Source of the DNA: Acetivibrio alkalicellulosi
GTDB lineage: Bacteria; Bacillota; Clostridia; Acetivibrionales; Acetivibrionaceae
Assembly (NCBI GenBank): GCA_008125075.1
Contig: VLTH01000001.1
Coordinates: 1,046,412 to 1,110,411 of the forward strand
Direction of reading: 5' to 3'
Length of the DNA stretch: 64,000 nt
The notes under the pieces are model-generated. The model was not told the origin of the DNA. It saw only the letters and a program-made list of their open reading frames with translations, and ran no database searches. The translations under genes were made by a program, and so were the position numbers. Numbering within the stretch: position 1 is the stretch's first letter; every line of letters starts with the position of its first letter. This document shows positions 19,335-28,974 of the stretch, one piece after another.

Positions 19335-20016
19335 AATTATAAATATTAAAAACCTAAATAAAATATATGGGACAACAATTAAAACTCAGGTACTATTTGA
19401 TATAAACTTAAGTTTTGATTCTGGCTCTTTTAATTCTATAATTGGAGCTTCAGGTAGTGGTAAAAGTTCACTTTTAAACATTTTGGGTACTTTAGATAAA
19501 CCAACTAGTGGAGAACTATATATAAATGGCAAATTGACAACTAATATGAATAAAAATGAGCTAGCAGAATTGAGAAATGAAACTATAGGCTTTATATTTC
19601 AATTTCATCATCTGATTCCTGAGTTTACAGCTTTAGAAAATGTTCTAATACCGCATATGATAAAAAACAAAGGTAGAATTCCAAAAGATATAAAAGAAAA
19701 AGCAGAAGACTTAATGAATTTAGTAGGATTATCAAAAGTAAAAAATAATCTTGCAACTAATATGTCCGGTGGTCAGCAACAAAGAGCAGCAATAGCAAGA
19801 TCTTTGATTAACAATCCTTCTATAGTTTTAGCAGATGAACCCACCGGAAATCTTGATTCAGAATCAACTGAAACTGTATATAAAATGCTTCGTGATATAA
19901 ATGAAAAGTTTAAAACTACCTTCATTATTGTAACTCACGATAAAAAAATTGCTGAGATGACAGATCGTATTATTGAAATAAAAGATGGAAAAATTAATTT
20001 GGATATTTTAAGATAA
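19327..20016 (+). CDS. ABC transporter ATP-binding protein (LolD/MacB type)
   Basis: A 229-residue ATPase. Walker A is GASGSGKSSLL (about 39), the Q-loop is FIFQFHHLIPEF, the signature is MSGGQQQRAAIARSL (about 144), Walker B is IVLADEPTGNLDS and the H-loop is IIVTHD. It energises the preceding FtsX/MacB-like permease. The start overlaps the permease end by 8 bp. No substrate-binding or adaptor gene is present, so transport direction and substrate are unknown. Confidence 0.93.
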   Translation: MDKIINIKNLNKIYGTTIKTQVLFDINLSFDSGSFNSIIGASGSGKSSLLNILGTLDKPTSGELYINGKLTTNMNKNELAELRNETIGFIFQFHHLIPEFTALENVLIPHMIKNKGRIPKDIKEKAEDLMNLVGLSKVKNNLATNMSGGQQQRAAIARSLINNPSIVLADEPTGNLDSESTETVYKMLRDINEKFKTTFIIVTHDKKIAEMTDRIIEIKDGKINLDILR

Positions 20017-20100
20017 AGGTATATGATAAGATGGTATATAATTAAAAAAGAGATATTAATAATTTATAACAAATCTATTTTTTAAAAGGAGTGGATAAAA

Positions 20101-20913
20101 TTGAAAACCATAACATTGCATAACAACATCGAAATGCCTGTATTAGGATTTGGAACATACCAGCTAGAAAACAACCAAGCTACTTCAGATTTAATTATCA
20201 AGGCACTTGACATTGGATACAGGCACATTGATACAGCCTCTTTTTATGGAAATGAAGAATCTATAGGAAAAGGTATCAAAGAAAGCTCAATTTCAAGAGA
20301 AGATATATTTCTTGTGACAAAAGTATGGAATTCAGATCAAGGATATGATAATACAATAAAGTCATTTAATGAATCATTAAAAAAATTACAAACAGATTAT
20401 CTTGACCTTTACTTAATTCATTGGCCTAAAGATTTAAGTAAAGAAACATGGAGAGCATTTGAAGATTTATATAAAGAAAATAAAATCAGATCTATAGGCG
20501 TCAGTAACTTCTTGATTAATCATTTGGAAGATTTATTATCCACTGCAAAAATAACTCCAATGGTAAATCAAGTAGAATTTCACCCTTATCTTGTACAACC
20601 ACAGCTCTTAGATTATTGCTCTAAAAATAATATAAAAGTTGAAGCCTGGAGCCCACTTATGAGAGGTGAAATTGCAAATATTGATGTAATTGATAAATTG
20701 GCAAAAAAGTATAATAAAACTCATGCACAAATTGTACTCAGGTGGAATGTACAACTAAACATAATTACAATACCAAAATCATCAAATGTAGATAGAATTA
20801 AATCAAATTTTCAGATATTTGATTTTGAGCTTACTAAAGAGGATATGCTAAGTATTAGTCGACTAGATAGAGGAAAAAGAATTGGTCCTGACCCTAATAA
20901 TTTTGATTTTTAA
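20101..20913 (+). CDS. Aldo/keto reductase
   Basis: A 270-residue TIM-barrel oxidoreductase of the 2,5-diketo-gluconate reductase/YvgN-like group. The catalytic tetrad is recognisable: HIDTASFYGNE (Asp, Tyr), LVTKVW (Lys) and YLIHWP (His). The NADP-binding end has IPKSSNVDRIKSN. The start is TTG at 20101, 8 nt after AAAGGAGTG. It stands alone and is followed by a 12-bp inverted repeat. Confidence 0.9.
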   Translation: MKTITLHNNIEMPVLGFGTYQLENNQATSDLIIKALDIGYRHIDTASFYGNEESIGKGIKESSISREDIFLVTKVWNSDQGYDNTIKSFNESLKKLQTDYLDLYLIHWPKDLSKETWRAFEDLYKENKIRSIGVSNFLINHLEDLLSTAKITPMVNQVEFHPYLVQPQLLDYCSKNNIKVEAWSPLMRGEIANIDVIDKLAKKYNKTHAQIVLRWNVQLNIITIPKSSNVDRIKSNFQIFDFELTKEDMLSISRLDRGKRIGPDPNNFDF

Positions 20914-20921
20914 CTTTCTAA

Positions 20922-20968
20922 GGGGATTTAAGTCGTTATCACATTTTTTTGACAACACTTAAATCCCC
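20922..20968. terminator. 12-bp inverted repeat between convergent genes
   Basis: GGGGATTTAAGT (20922-20933) and ACTTAAATCCCC (20957-20968) are perfect arms around a 23-nt loop containing T7. It sits between the convergent aldo/keto reductase and Fe-alcohol dehydrogenase genes and probably ends both transcripts. Confidence 0.55.
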
Positions 20969-21008
20969 ACCTTAAGAAATTGGAATATTCTCTTTTATAG
21001 CAAACTGC

Positions 21009-22175
21009 TTATCCTAATTTATAAATATTATAAACATCCTCTTTATTTAACTTCTTAAAATTACCTAAAGTAATTTGATCGTTCATAGTAGCTTTTGACG
21101 CCATTTCTTCAAACCTGTCATCTTCAATATCCATCTCTTTTAATGTAACAGGAAGACCTATTTGTCTAAAAAACTCAGTTATCTTTTCTATACCTTCTAA
21201 TGCAGTTCTTTCAGGATCTTCAAAATTCATTTCTACATTCCATACCCTAACTGCAAATTGAACAAATCTATCAAGATTATTCTTATAGACATATTTCATC
21301 CATGCTGGAAATACAACAGCTAATCCAGCTCCATGTGCAACATCATAAATTGCACTAATCTCATGTTCTATATTGTGGGAAGCCCAATCTTCAACTCTTC
21401 CTGTTCCTAAAAGTCCATTATGTGCAACAGTACCTGCCCACAAAACCTCAGCTCTTCCATCATAGTTATCAGGCTCATTTAATACAATAGGAACATTTTT
21501 AATAATGGTTTTTAGGGTTGCTTCACATAGCCTGTCTGTCAAATCTGCATGAGTAACATTAGTAAAATATCTTTCCATAATATGTGCCATCATATCTGCT
21601 GCACCACAAGCAGTCTGATAATTTGGAAGGGTAAATGTTAGCTCTGGATTTAATATTGAAAAAACAGGCCTTATTAATTCAGAGTACATTCCCCTCTTAA
21701 GCAAACCTTCCTCTTTTGTAATTACAGAGTTTGGACTTGCTTCACTTCCAGCAGCTGGAATTGTTAATATTACTCCGACAGGAACAGCTTCTTTAGCTTC
21801 AGCTTTTCCTTCAAAAAAGTCCCAGACATCTCCATTATACGGTACACCTACAGCTATAGCCTTAGCGGAATCAATAGCACTTCCTCCACCAACAGCTAGA
21901 ATAAAATCTATTTCATTTTCTCTACAAATCTTTATACCTTCATTTACAAGACCAAGTCTTGGATTTGGCACAGCACCACCAAGTTCTACGAATTCAACTC
22001 CTGCACTTTTTAATGAATTAACAACTTTATCATATAAGCCCGTCTTTTTTATACTTCCCCCACCATAGTGTAGTAATACTTTTCTTCCATGTCCTTTAAT
22101 TTCATCTCCAACTTTTAGCTCAGTTTCACGGCCAAAAATTATTTTAGTAGCATTTTGAAAAATAAAGTTTTCCAT
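21009..22175 (-). CDS. Iron-type (group III) alcohol dehydrogenase, BdhA/YqhD-like
   Basis: A 388-residue NAD(P)H-dependent alcohol dehydrogenase. Cofactor-binding GGGSAIDSAKAIAVG lies near residue 95; metal-site segments are ACGAADMMAHIMERYF (Asp, His), SHNIEHEISAIYD and AHGAGLAVVFPAWM (His). It is similar to the clostridial butanol/aldehyde reductases, reducing aldehydes to alcohols in fermentation. Preceded by GGAGG and a 55-bp leader that is duplicated upstream of the AAA ATPase gene at 28489. Confidence 0.92.
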   Translation of the reverse strand: MENFIFQNATKIIFGRETELKVGDEIKGHGRKVLLHYGGGSIKKTGLYDKVVNSLKSAGVEFVELGGAVPNPRLGLVNEGIKICRENEIDFILAVGGGSAIDSAKAIAVGVPYNGDVWDFFEGKAEAKEAVPVGVILTIPAAGSEASPNSVITKEEGLLKRGMYSELIRPVFSILNPELTFTLPNYQTACGAADMMAHIMERYFTNVTHADLTDRLCEATLKTIIKNVPIVLNEPDNYDGRAEVLWAGTVAHNGLLGTGRVEDWASHNIEHEISAIYDVAHGAGLAVVFPAWMKYVYKNNLDRFVQFAVRVWNVEMNFEDPERTALEGIEKITEFFRQIGLPVTLKEMDIEDDRFEEMASKATMNDQITLGNFKKLNKEDVYNIYKLG

Positions 22176-22185
22176 ATATAATAAA

Positions 22186-22240
22186 CCTCCAAAAAATTTA
22201 AGTACTATAATTATTATAACTATAACTAATAATAATTTCC
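22186..22240 (-). repeat. 55-bp leader shared with AAA ATPase gene (copy 1)
   Basis: From the ribosome binding site of the Fe-ADH gene outward, 46 of 55 positions match 28500-28554, including the palindrome TATAATTATTATA (22206-22218). It probably contains the promoter -10 region and 5' UTR of the gene. Confidence 0.6.
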
Positions 22241-22250
22241 ACCATTACAA

Positions 22251-22736
22251 CTACAACTTACATACCATTAAATACTCTTCTTCTGATTCATTAATTACTT
22301 CAAATCCAACATTTTTATACATCTTGACAGCATAGTTATCTTTTTGTACAGCTAAAGATGTCCTTTCATATCCATTATCTTTTAGCAATCTTAACATGCT
22401 TTTCATAAGGGCAGTACCAATGCCTTTTCCTCTATATTCCTTGTATAAAGAAACTGCAAATTCAGGAGTTTTCTCATCAATATTTCCATAACCTTTCACC
22501 TCTCCTGACAGTATTCTAGTCCATACAGCACCAACTACTTTTTCATTAACTTCAGCTACAAGACACAAATCATCAGGTTTCCCAAAACCTTCAATGTACA
22601 CTTTAATATCAGGTTGTTCAATTATACTTCTTGGTAAAAGATTTTTCTCATCCCTTTGAAAAATTGCTTCATAAATAAATTCTTTTAGCAGATGTATTTC
22701 TGTATCTTTAATTGGTCTAATTATGTATTCTTCCAT
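22251..22736 (-). CDS. GNAT-family N-acetyltransferase
   Basis: About 161 residues from the ATG at 22736, which has GGGGGAAC 5 nt upstream. The acetyl-CoA-binding A motif is YKEYRGKGIGTALMKSML (Q/RxxGxG/A), followed by the tail YKNVGFEVINES. Substrate unknown. It lies between the Fe-ADH gene and the 3' end of jetC. Confidence 0.85.
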   Translation of the reverse strand: MEEYIIRPIKDTEIHLLKEFIYEAIFQRDEKNLLPRSIIEQPDIKVYIEGFGKPDDLCLVAEVNEKVVGAVWTRILSGEVKGYGNIDEKTPEFAVSLYKEYRGKGIGTALMKSMLRLLKDNGYERTSLAVQKDNYAVKMYKNVGFEVINESEEEYLMVCKL

Positions 22737-22864
22737 TTTTGTTCCCCCTTTATTAACCAATCTATCTAAAACATATTCTACCATAGTATATCAAACTAAG
22801 TCTACTTCGATTCAGAGGCACATAAATGCTGATGGCTATATTGCTTCAGCTGATGTTACCACAT

Positions 22865-25800
22865 CTAAAATAGTGACATCTGCTCCTGCTGTACCTTATA
22901 AAAGGCTGATTCCAAGCCATCATGGGACTTGACCAGTTTTGACTGTATTACGCTCATGTTCATACCTGTAAGTACCCTGTGAATTAAGCTGTAGACCACA
23001 TCAAATTGCATATATATGTCAACTTGCATATGTCCTGTAAGACAAATCATCTGTGTATTTGTTGCCCTTGCTAAGTCAAATATATATGATAGAAGATAGT
23101 TTGCATTTGCCTGTCCGAAAGGATTGTCTATCCATATCACTTTTGATGATTCCTTCCACCCTGTTTTTTTGTACCTTAAATATGAAATAATCGATATAAA
23201 CATGGCAAAAAATCCTGCTAGCTTTTCTCCCCCTGACCAGCTTACAACAACTTCCCACGGAATATATCTTGATGCTCCTACTGTTGACTCTGGTTTAAAT
23301 ACTTTAATAGAGTATTCATTTAAGCTTGTTACAGCATCTAAAAGCCTTACAGGTGACATTATCTTTGCTATTTCTCCATCAATTCGTGCTGGATCATATT
23401 TTCCCTCTTCCTTCATCTTTTCAATTTCACTTATTGAAGCTTCTATATAACGTGTCATCAATGCTTTACCCTCTTCTTTATGAAGTGCAGGCATTTCAAT
23501 AATTACAGTTTTTCTACTTGTTCCTTCAAACTTTATTTTAGAAAAACCATCCACAGATTTTAACTCATCATAAACAGCCTCTGCCTTAGCATAGCATCGC
23601 TCTACTATCTCATCCTTATCTCTTAATGATTCCTCTAATTGAAAACTGGTTGCATTTTTCATATTTTCAACACTTTGTAGCATATCTTTAAAAAGTTCTT
23701 TTACAAAGCTATAGTTATACATGTCATTTTTGATAATCTTCTCTAATATCATTCGTATTGTAATGTTTTCAGCCCAATCAGCTTCCCTGTAAAGATTATC
23801 ATAACTCTCATTGATGCTTATTTCAAAGTTATTAAGATTTTTAATTAATTCCTTATATTTTTTTCTATAATCATTAGCTATTACAGCAATGTTTTCAACA
23901 GGAAGCTGAATCATATCCCACATGGATATTGTCTGTTCATTATGTAAAACACTATCCATATTTTCTCTTGATGATGTTTTTATTACTATTTCATTTTCAT
24001 TTATATAGTCCTCTAGCCTGTTTTTGTATTCTACAAGCTTCCCTTTTCTCTTTTCAACCTCTTCAAGTTTTTTAATGTTTTTTTGTTTTTTCCTATTGTA
24101 TGCCTCTATTCCATCATTAAATGTCTTTTCATTGACGTTTTCTATATACTCAAAAGTATATGGTTCTAGGTTAAACCTTTTTTGAATTCCAATTTGTAGC
24201 TCTTCTGTTTTGCCTTCTAACACAGCAATTTCAAGAGATAGTTTACGCTCTTCACCATCTATTTTCTCATATTTTGTCTTAAGTCCATAGAGCTCTTTTT
24301 TGCTATTTTCTAAATCATCATAAGTAAAACTCTCTTTAGTCTCTTCAAAATCCTCTTCAGTAAAACCATTTAAGTGTATTTGGTTTAATAATTTTTCTGC
24401 ATCTTTTTTACACTTATCAATAGACTTTCTAATTTCTTCAACCGCACTATCTTCAATTTCCCTTTCAAGCCCTTTAGCCCTTGATAAAATATAATCTAAA
24501 GTTCCATTTATTTTTTCTGTTGGCTCCTTTATATCAAGCTTTAGTGATATTTCATCAAAAAGCTTTGACCGATCCTCAATGTCTCGTTTATTGTCTTTTA
24601 AATTATCTTTTAAAATTTCAATCTTTTTCAGTAACTCTTGTAGTTCCTTATCAATTAAAGTTCTTTCCTCCTCAATATTCCTTTTCTTTTGTTCTTCTTC
24701 TTTTAGTTGCCTATTGAGCTTTTCTAACTTACCTGTAATTTTAACAAATTCTTTTAGCATTTCTATATCTTTTTCTTTCTCCTCAATAAGCTTATTTGCA
24801 CATGCCACATCATTAATATTCTTATCAATTAGTTCATTAAAACACTGTCTTTTTTCTTCTAATCCCTTTAAATCTGCTTCTTTTTTTGCAATATCATCTT
24901 GTATAGAGTTTAGACTATTTTGATTTTCACTTAAATAATTTATAGGATATAGCTCTTTAAATTCAAAGCATCTTTCCAAAAGACCTGTTATTTTTTCTAC
25001 ATCTTTTTTCATTATTTCATACTGTTCTTTTGTCTTGTCAATTTTCTCATCAAGACTTATTAAATAGTCTTTAAACTTATCAGGCTTAAGTGAAAATACA
25101 TTGTTTTGTGAAAACACTACATAAGCTTCCATGTCACCAAGTCTGTCAATTCCACCTGTCATTTCATTGCTTTTACCTTTTGTACTTATTCCATCCTGAG
25201 AATCTACTATAAATGTCACTGGAAAGTTTTCAACCAGTTCCAAAATTTCAGATGATATATCATTTATCATTTGAAGTTGCCCTTTTTGAATAACAATTGA
25301 ATGACACAAAAGAGGATTTTGATGCAAAAGCTCCCCTCTTAAATGATCTTCCTGATTTTTAAGCCACAATGATCCCGGTATACATCTAATGTCCTTTTCA
25401 TTTAGCAACTCATAAACTTTTTTAAGTTCTATATCTGGTATATAATAATCACAACCTTCAAAAAGATACTTTCTCTTTAATAGTTCATGATACTTTCCCA
25501 ATACATTTGATGCAGAGTTATCTATTTTTATTTTTTTAGCTTTTAATGCTTCATGTGCTTCATTACTATATATATCACCTAAGACCTCATACATGGATAT
25601 CTCATTATTTAATTTAGAACACTTTTCATTATATAATAATATGTCCTTTTCAATATTATTTTTCTTTTCAGCTGCTACTGCTAAAGCTTCTTTAATTCTG
25701 CTTTTTGTAATATCAACATCTTCGATTTGTTTTTTTGTCTTTTCTATTTCATCTGTCATTTTTTTTATTTCATTTTCTAAACTTTCTTTTTCTTTTGAAA

Positions 25801-27283
25801 GTTTTTCCACTCCCTCATCCGCACCAATAAGCAATGTAACATCTTTAGCAAAGTATCTTGTGATCTTTGAATGTCCATCTTTTAAATCTATAATTCTTGT
25901 ATTAATAGATGACAATACATCTCTTATACTATCTCTTTGAGTATTTATTTCTTCAAGCTTTTTAATAAGATTTTCTTTTTCCTTTATATGTTGTTCTTTT
26001 TTTTCTTCTAAGCTTTCCTTGTTTATTTTAAGTTTAGATAAATCATCATTTAAAAGCTCTTTTGCATAATAAAGACAATTTTGATACTCCTTATCTATTT
26101 CGCTTCTCTCTTTTGTTTTAGTTTCAAGCTTTGCCATAAGATTTGAAAGATGATTTCTCTGTTCTATCATCTCATTATATGCAAAATTTGATTCAATAAA
26201 TTTTATCTTTTTATCATAATTTAAAATATCATTCTGAGTTTTTAAGACTTCTCTTTTAATTTCTTCATGCCTTGATTTTAACTTTTCCATATCAATTATC
26301 TTATTTTGATAAAATAAGCTGTCTTTTTTGTATAAAAGCTCTTCGATTTTCTGTAAATATTCATTATTCATCTCTTTTAATGATTCACCATCTTTATATA
26401 GCTTATTTACAGCAATAGATATAAGGTTTTCAAGTGCTAATATGTCCCTGCTTGTGTTATTTATTTCTTCCACACTTACACCATAATCTTCAAGCTTTAA
26501 AAGAAGGCTATTAGCTTTATTGCAAAAAGCTTCATAAGTCTTTATGCTATGCTGATAAAGAGGTATGTTTTTTAAGTTTTCCAGATGCTTTTTAAAGGTT
26601 TGGGCTAAAATACCTTCACTTTCACCCTCTGTTGTAGGAATATTCGGAATGATAAGTTTTTCAATTACATTTCTCGACTTTCTTGCATTTTCAAAAAATT
26701 TATCAATACCACCTTCTGATTGATTTATAGTTTTGATGGCTTCAAATTCTTCTTTAAAAAGATTAAATGTGTGTATTTTATCCCTGTATTCTCTTTGTCT
26801 GTCCCTTGAATAAGTATTTATATTAAGCCTCATTTCAGAAGACATCCTTTTTAAGTAATTATAATATTCTGAAAAATTGGCAACCTGTTTATCTTTATTT
26901 ACCACTTCAATAGCTTTAATATCTAAATGGTATGGCAGAGTATATGTGTGAGTATATGTAAAAAATCTTATCCCATCTGCATTCTTAGAAACACATATTC
27001 CTGTCAAAAGGTACTCTCCCCTTGTTCCGTCAAGTTTCCATTCAACTAAAATATGTGTGGGAGATGCTCCTACTTTAAAGTAGTTTGAAAAATTCCTTGT
27101 ACCCATACTTGTATTTGGCAACACTACTTGAAGTGCCAACTGGAGGATAACACTTTTGCCTCCACCGTTTTCAAGATTAATAAGGGAGTTTTTTGTGTCA
27201 AACTCATATAATTCATTTGATATATATTTTTTATCATCATCATATCTAAAATTAACTATTCTAAATCTATTAATCTGAGGCAA
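22865..27283 (-). CDS. jetC: Wadjet JetC: SMC/MukB-like ATPase
   Basis: A 1472-residue SMC-like protein. The Walker A region is NLENGGGKSVILQLALQ (about 36). Long coiled coils occupy about 270-620 and 770-1200 around a hinge-like region. The C-terminal head has the signature VSWSGGEKLAGFFAMF and Walker B KVIWIDNPFGQANANYLL. In Wadjet systems JetC forms a DNA-loop-extruding condensin with JetA and JetB that presents plasmid DNA to the JetD nuclease. The likely start is TTG at 27283, with AGAAGGG 10 nt upstream; no ATG lies near. It is separated from jetB by 8.7 kb of unrelated genes. A leftover jetB 3' end overlaps its start. Confidence 0.88.
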   Translation of the reverse strand: MPQINRFRIVNFRYDDDKKYISNELYEFDTKNSLINLENGGGKSVILQLALQVVLPNTSMGTRNFSNYFKVGASPTHILVEWKLDGTRGEYLLTGICVSKNADGIRFFTYTHTYTLPYHLDIKAIEVVNKDKQVANFSEYYNYLKRMSSEMRLNINTYSRDRQREYRDKIHTFNLFKEEFEAIKTINQSEGGIDKFFENARKSRNVIEKLIIPNIPTTEGESEGILAQTFKKHLENLKNIPLYQHSIKTYEAFCNKANSLLLKLEDYGVSVEEINNTSRDILALENLISIAVNKLYKDGESLKEMNNEYLQKIEELLYKKDSLFYQNKIIDMEKLKSRHEEIKREVLKTQNDILNYDKKIKFIESNFAYNEMIEQRNHLSNLMAKLETKTKERSEIDKEYQNCLYYAKELLNDDLSKLKINKESLEEKKEQHIKEKENLIKKLEEINTQRDSIRDVLSSINTRIIDLKDGHSKITRYFAKDVTLLIGADEGVEKLSKEKESLENEIKKMTDEIEKTKKQIEDVDITKSRIKEALAVAAEKKNNIEKDILLYNEKCSKLNNEISMYEVLGDIYSNEAHEALKAKKIKIDNSASNVLGKYHELLKRKYLFEGCDYYIPDIELKKVYELLNEKDIRCIPGSLWLKNQEDHLRGELLHQNPLLCHSIVIQKGQLQMINDISSEILELVENFPVTFIVDSQDGISTKGKSNEMTGGIDRLGDMEAYVVFSQNNVFSLKPDKFKDYLISLDEKIDKTKEQYEIMKKDVEKITGLLERCFEFKELYPINYLSENQNSLNSIQDDIAKKEADLKGLEEKRQCFNELIDKNINDVACANKLIEEKEKDIEMLKEFVKITGKLEKLNRQLKEEEQKKRNIEEERTLIDKELQELLKKIEILKDNLKDNKRDIEDRSKLFDEISLKLDIKEPTEKINGTLDYILSRAKGLEREIEDSAVEEIRKSIDKCKKDAEKLLNQIHLNGFTEEDFEETKESFTYDDLENSKKELYGLKTKYEKIDGEERKLSLEIAVLEGKTEELQIGIQKRFNLEPYTFEYIENVNEKTFNDGIEAYNRKKQKNIKKLEEVEKRKGKLVEYKNRLEDYINENEIVIKTSSRENMDSVLHNEQTISMWDMIQLPVENIAVIANDYRKKYKELIKNLNNFEISINESYDNLYREADWAENITIRMILEKIIKNDMYNYSFVKELFKDMLQSVENMKNATSFQLEESLRDKDEIVERCYAKAEAVYDELKSVDGFSKIKFEGTSRKTVIIEMPALHKEEGKALMTRYIEASISEIEKMKEEGKYDPARIDGEIAKIMSPVRLLDAVTSLNEYSIKVFKPESTVGASRYIPWEVVVSWSGGEKLAGFFAMFISIISYLRYKKTGWKESSKVIWIDNPFGQANANYLLSYIFDLARATNTQMICLTGHMQVDIYMQFDVVYSLIHRVLTGMNMSVIQSKLVKSHDGLESAFYKVQQEQMSLF

Positions 27284-27335
27284 AATATCCCAACCCTTCT
27301 ACAAATGATAAAATTTCTTTCTCGTCTGGATAATT
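27270..27335 (-). pseudogene. Remnant of the original jetB 3' end
   Basis: Reading from the stop of the AAA ATPase gene there are 21 codons, NYPDEKEILSFVEG then LGYFASD, ending at TAA 27270-27272 and overlapping the jetC start by 14 bp. It aligns with the present jetB C-terminus (YYPESTRKKEILSFLEP). Intact SMC operons commonly have such a jetB/jetC overlap, so this looks like the original end of jetB left behind when other DNA was inserted. Confidence 0.6.
27297..27321. repeat. 25-bp direct repeat, left copy (boundary of insert in Wadjet operon)
   Basis: TTCTACAAATGATAAAATTT plus CTTTC matches 36043-36067 at 24 of 25 positions, both within jetB 3'-end sequence. The two copies bracket the 8.7-kb block between jetC and jetB, so they may be attachment-site-like or target duplications. 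Confidence 0.6.
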
Positions 27336-28489
27336 TATAAATGACCAAAATCATCTATAAATTGATTTACTGTTTCATAATTTACTTTATCTTTTGAACT
27401 TGTCTGTCTTTTAGATATCATGTAATTGTAAATATATATTTCAAAAATTTTATTATGTATTTGCAAATTCGTTGTATTATTTTTAAAAATACTATATATT
27501 ACACCTTTGTTGATTAAAGGATTAGCTATATTGTAAGTGTAATTTTTCCCACTTATCAAAATATCCTCTAATATTCTATATAAATCATTATCATTCTCTA
27601 GATTTTTAATTAAATCATCAAATAATGTGTTGGTTTCAGTAAGTAACTGTTTTACTGCTTCTAAAACACTTTCATTTGTCCAATAATCAATCTCCTCATC
27701 AATGATTTTGCATATCTTACTTACTAAAAATGGATATCCACTTGTGAAGTTGTAAATTTCCTCACTTATTTTATTTACATCTATTCCCTTTTTATGTTCA
27801 TTTTCATATTCATTAAGCATTGTTGATATTTCAAATGAATTAAAACTCATATCAACTTTAAAATCTGATGCAATATTCCATGGAGAATTAAATTTTTTTT
27901 CATTATTAGGCATAATCTTGATTTTTAGATTTTTAATATCATATACTCCAGACAGTACGACACTTTTAAATGTACTGTCTAATCCTTTTTCTCTTTCAAG
28001 ATATTTATTTCTAAGCATACCAAGAAAGTGTAAAAAAATCTTATTATCACTACTCTTATCAACTTCATCAATCAAAAGGATAATTTCTCGTTTGCAGTTT
28101 TTAATGAGTTGAGTTATTCTTTGAGATAATTTGTCAAAGCCATTTAAATCTTCTTTGCCTTTCTCCCAATTATCAATATTGATTTGCTCGACTTTATTAT
28201 GTATTAAACTTCTAGTAACTAAATTAATAAATGCTTCAATAAAAGAATTCTCTGATGCAAAAGCATTCTCACCCATTGCTTCAAAACTAATGTCTATCAC
28301 AATATATTTTTCTTTTAATCTATTGTAAATATTTAAAAGAGTGGTGGTTTTACCATATTGTCTAGCTCTGTTTATAGTAAAGTATTTTTCTTTTTCAATT
28401 AATTCTACAATTTGATTTATTTTATTACTTATATCAACCATATAGTGTTTTCTTGCAACACATACACCAGTTATATTAAATTCTTTCAT
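27335..28489 (-). CDS. AAA-ATPase-like protein (PF09820-type), nuclease domain absent
   Basis: About 384 residues from the ATG at 28489, which has GGAGG 10 nt upstream (a longer frame upstream would add a spurious hydrophobic stretch). The P-loop is NRARQYGKTTTLLN (about 40) and Walker B is REIILLIDEVDKSSD (about 126), followed by a winged-helix-like lid (YNFTSGYPFLVSKICKII). Family members often carry a C-terminal PD-(D/E)XK nuclease (DUF1703), which is not visible here. Role unknown. Its stop directly abuts the jetB remnant, and it carries a leader copied from or shared with the Fe-ADH gene. Confidence 0.8.
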   Translation of the reverse strand: MKEFNITGVCVARKHYMVDISNKINQIVELIEKEKYFTINRARQYGKTTTLLNIYNRLKEKYIVIDISFEAMGENAFASENSFIEAFINLVTRSLIHNKVEQINIDNWEKGKEDLNGFDKLSQRITQLIKNCKREIILLIDEVDKSSDNKIFLHFLGMLRNKYLEREKGLDSTFKSVVLSGVYDIKNLKIKIMPNNEKKFNSPWNIASDFKVDMSFNSFEISTMLNEYENEHKKGIDVNKISEEIYNFTSGYPFLVSKICKIIDEEIDYWTNESVLEAVKQLLTETNTLFDDLIKNLENDNDLYRILEDILISGKNYTYNIANPLINKGVIYSIFKNNTTNLQIHNKIFEIYIYNYMISKRQTSSKDKVNYETVNQFIDDFGHL

Positions 28490-28499
28490 TTTTAATAAT

Positions 28500-28554
28500 C
28501 CTCCAGAAAGTTTAAACACTATAATTATTATAACCATAAACAATAAGAATTGCC
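28500..28554 (-). repeat. 55-bp leader shared with Fe-ADH gene (copy 2)
   Basis: 46 of 55 positions are identical to 22186-22240, in the same position relative to the start codon, including TATAATTATTATA. Suggests the AAA gene acquired or shares this promoter/5' UTR. Confidence 0.6.
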
Positions 28555-28570
28555 AATAAGGCAAATACAA

Positions 28571-28974
28571 AATTAAATGCTGAAATTAGCAAGATACTTA
28601 ACCAGACTTAAAAGGTTTTAAATAATTAAGCATAAAGAAGAAAAACTAGAAAACTTAGTGTTTATTTTAATGCGACAAGGTCAATAATTTTCTTTCTATA
28701 TTTTAGCACCTACACAACACAGTATTTAAACTTCCATGCCGTGTATTATAACTTGTATAACTTAACATCGCTTTCGCCTTTGGAGATTTTGGAAGTGTTT
28801 ACTACACTGTAAATTATACGGCAGGAGAATATTTTGTCATATACTTTAGATCACACATTTAATTCTCTTCGGTGTGGCTGGTGGATTAGATTTTGATTCA
28901 TTAGAAATATTTCGACAACTATCTTGACAAACGATAAATCCTTTAAAGTATGACAAACTGTATTTAGTGAATTT
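28571..28974. other. Intergenic stretch without a recognisable gene
   Basis: About 400 bp between the AAA ATPase leader and the unknown small gene. Somewhat less AT-rich in 28735-28900 than its surroundings. No frame of useful length, no clear hairpin terminator and no repeat was recognised. Confidence 0.4.

Noticed and set aside
24481..25940. Several Ser/Phe-rich plus-strand frames
   Set aside because: Antisense shadows of the Glu/Lys-rich coiled coils of jetC.
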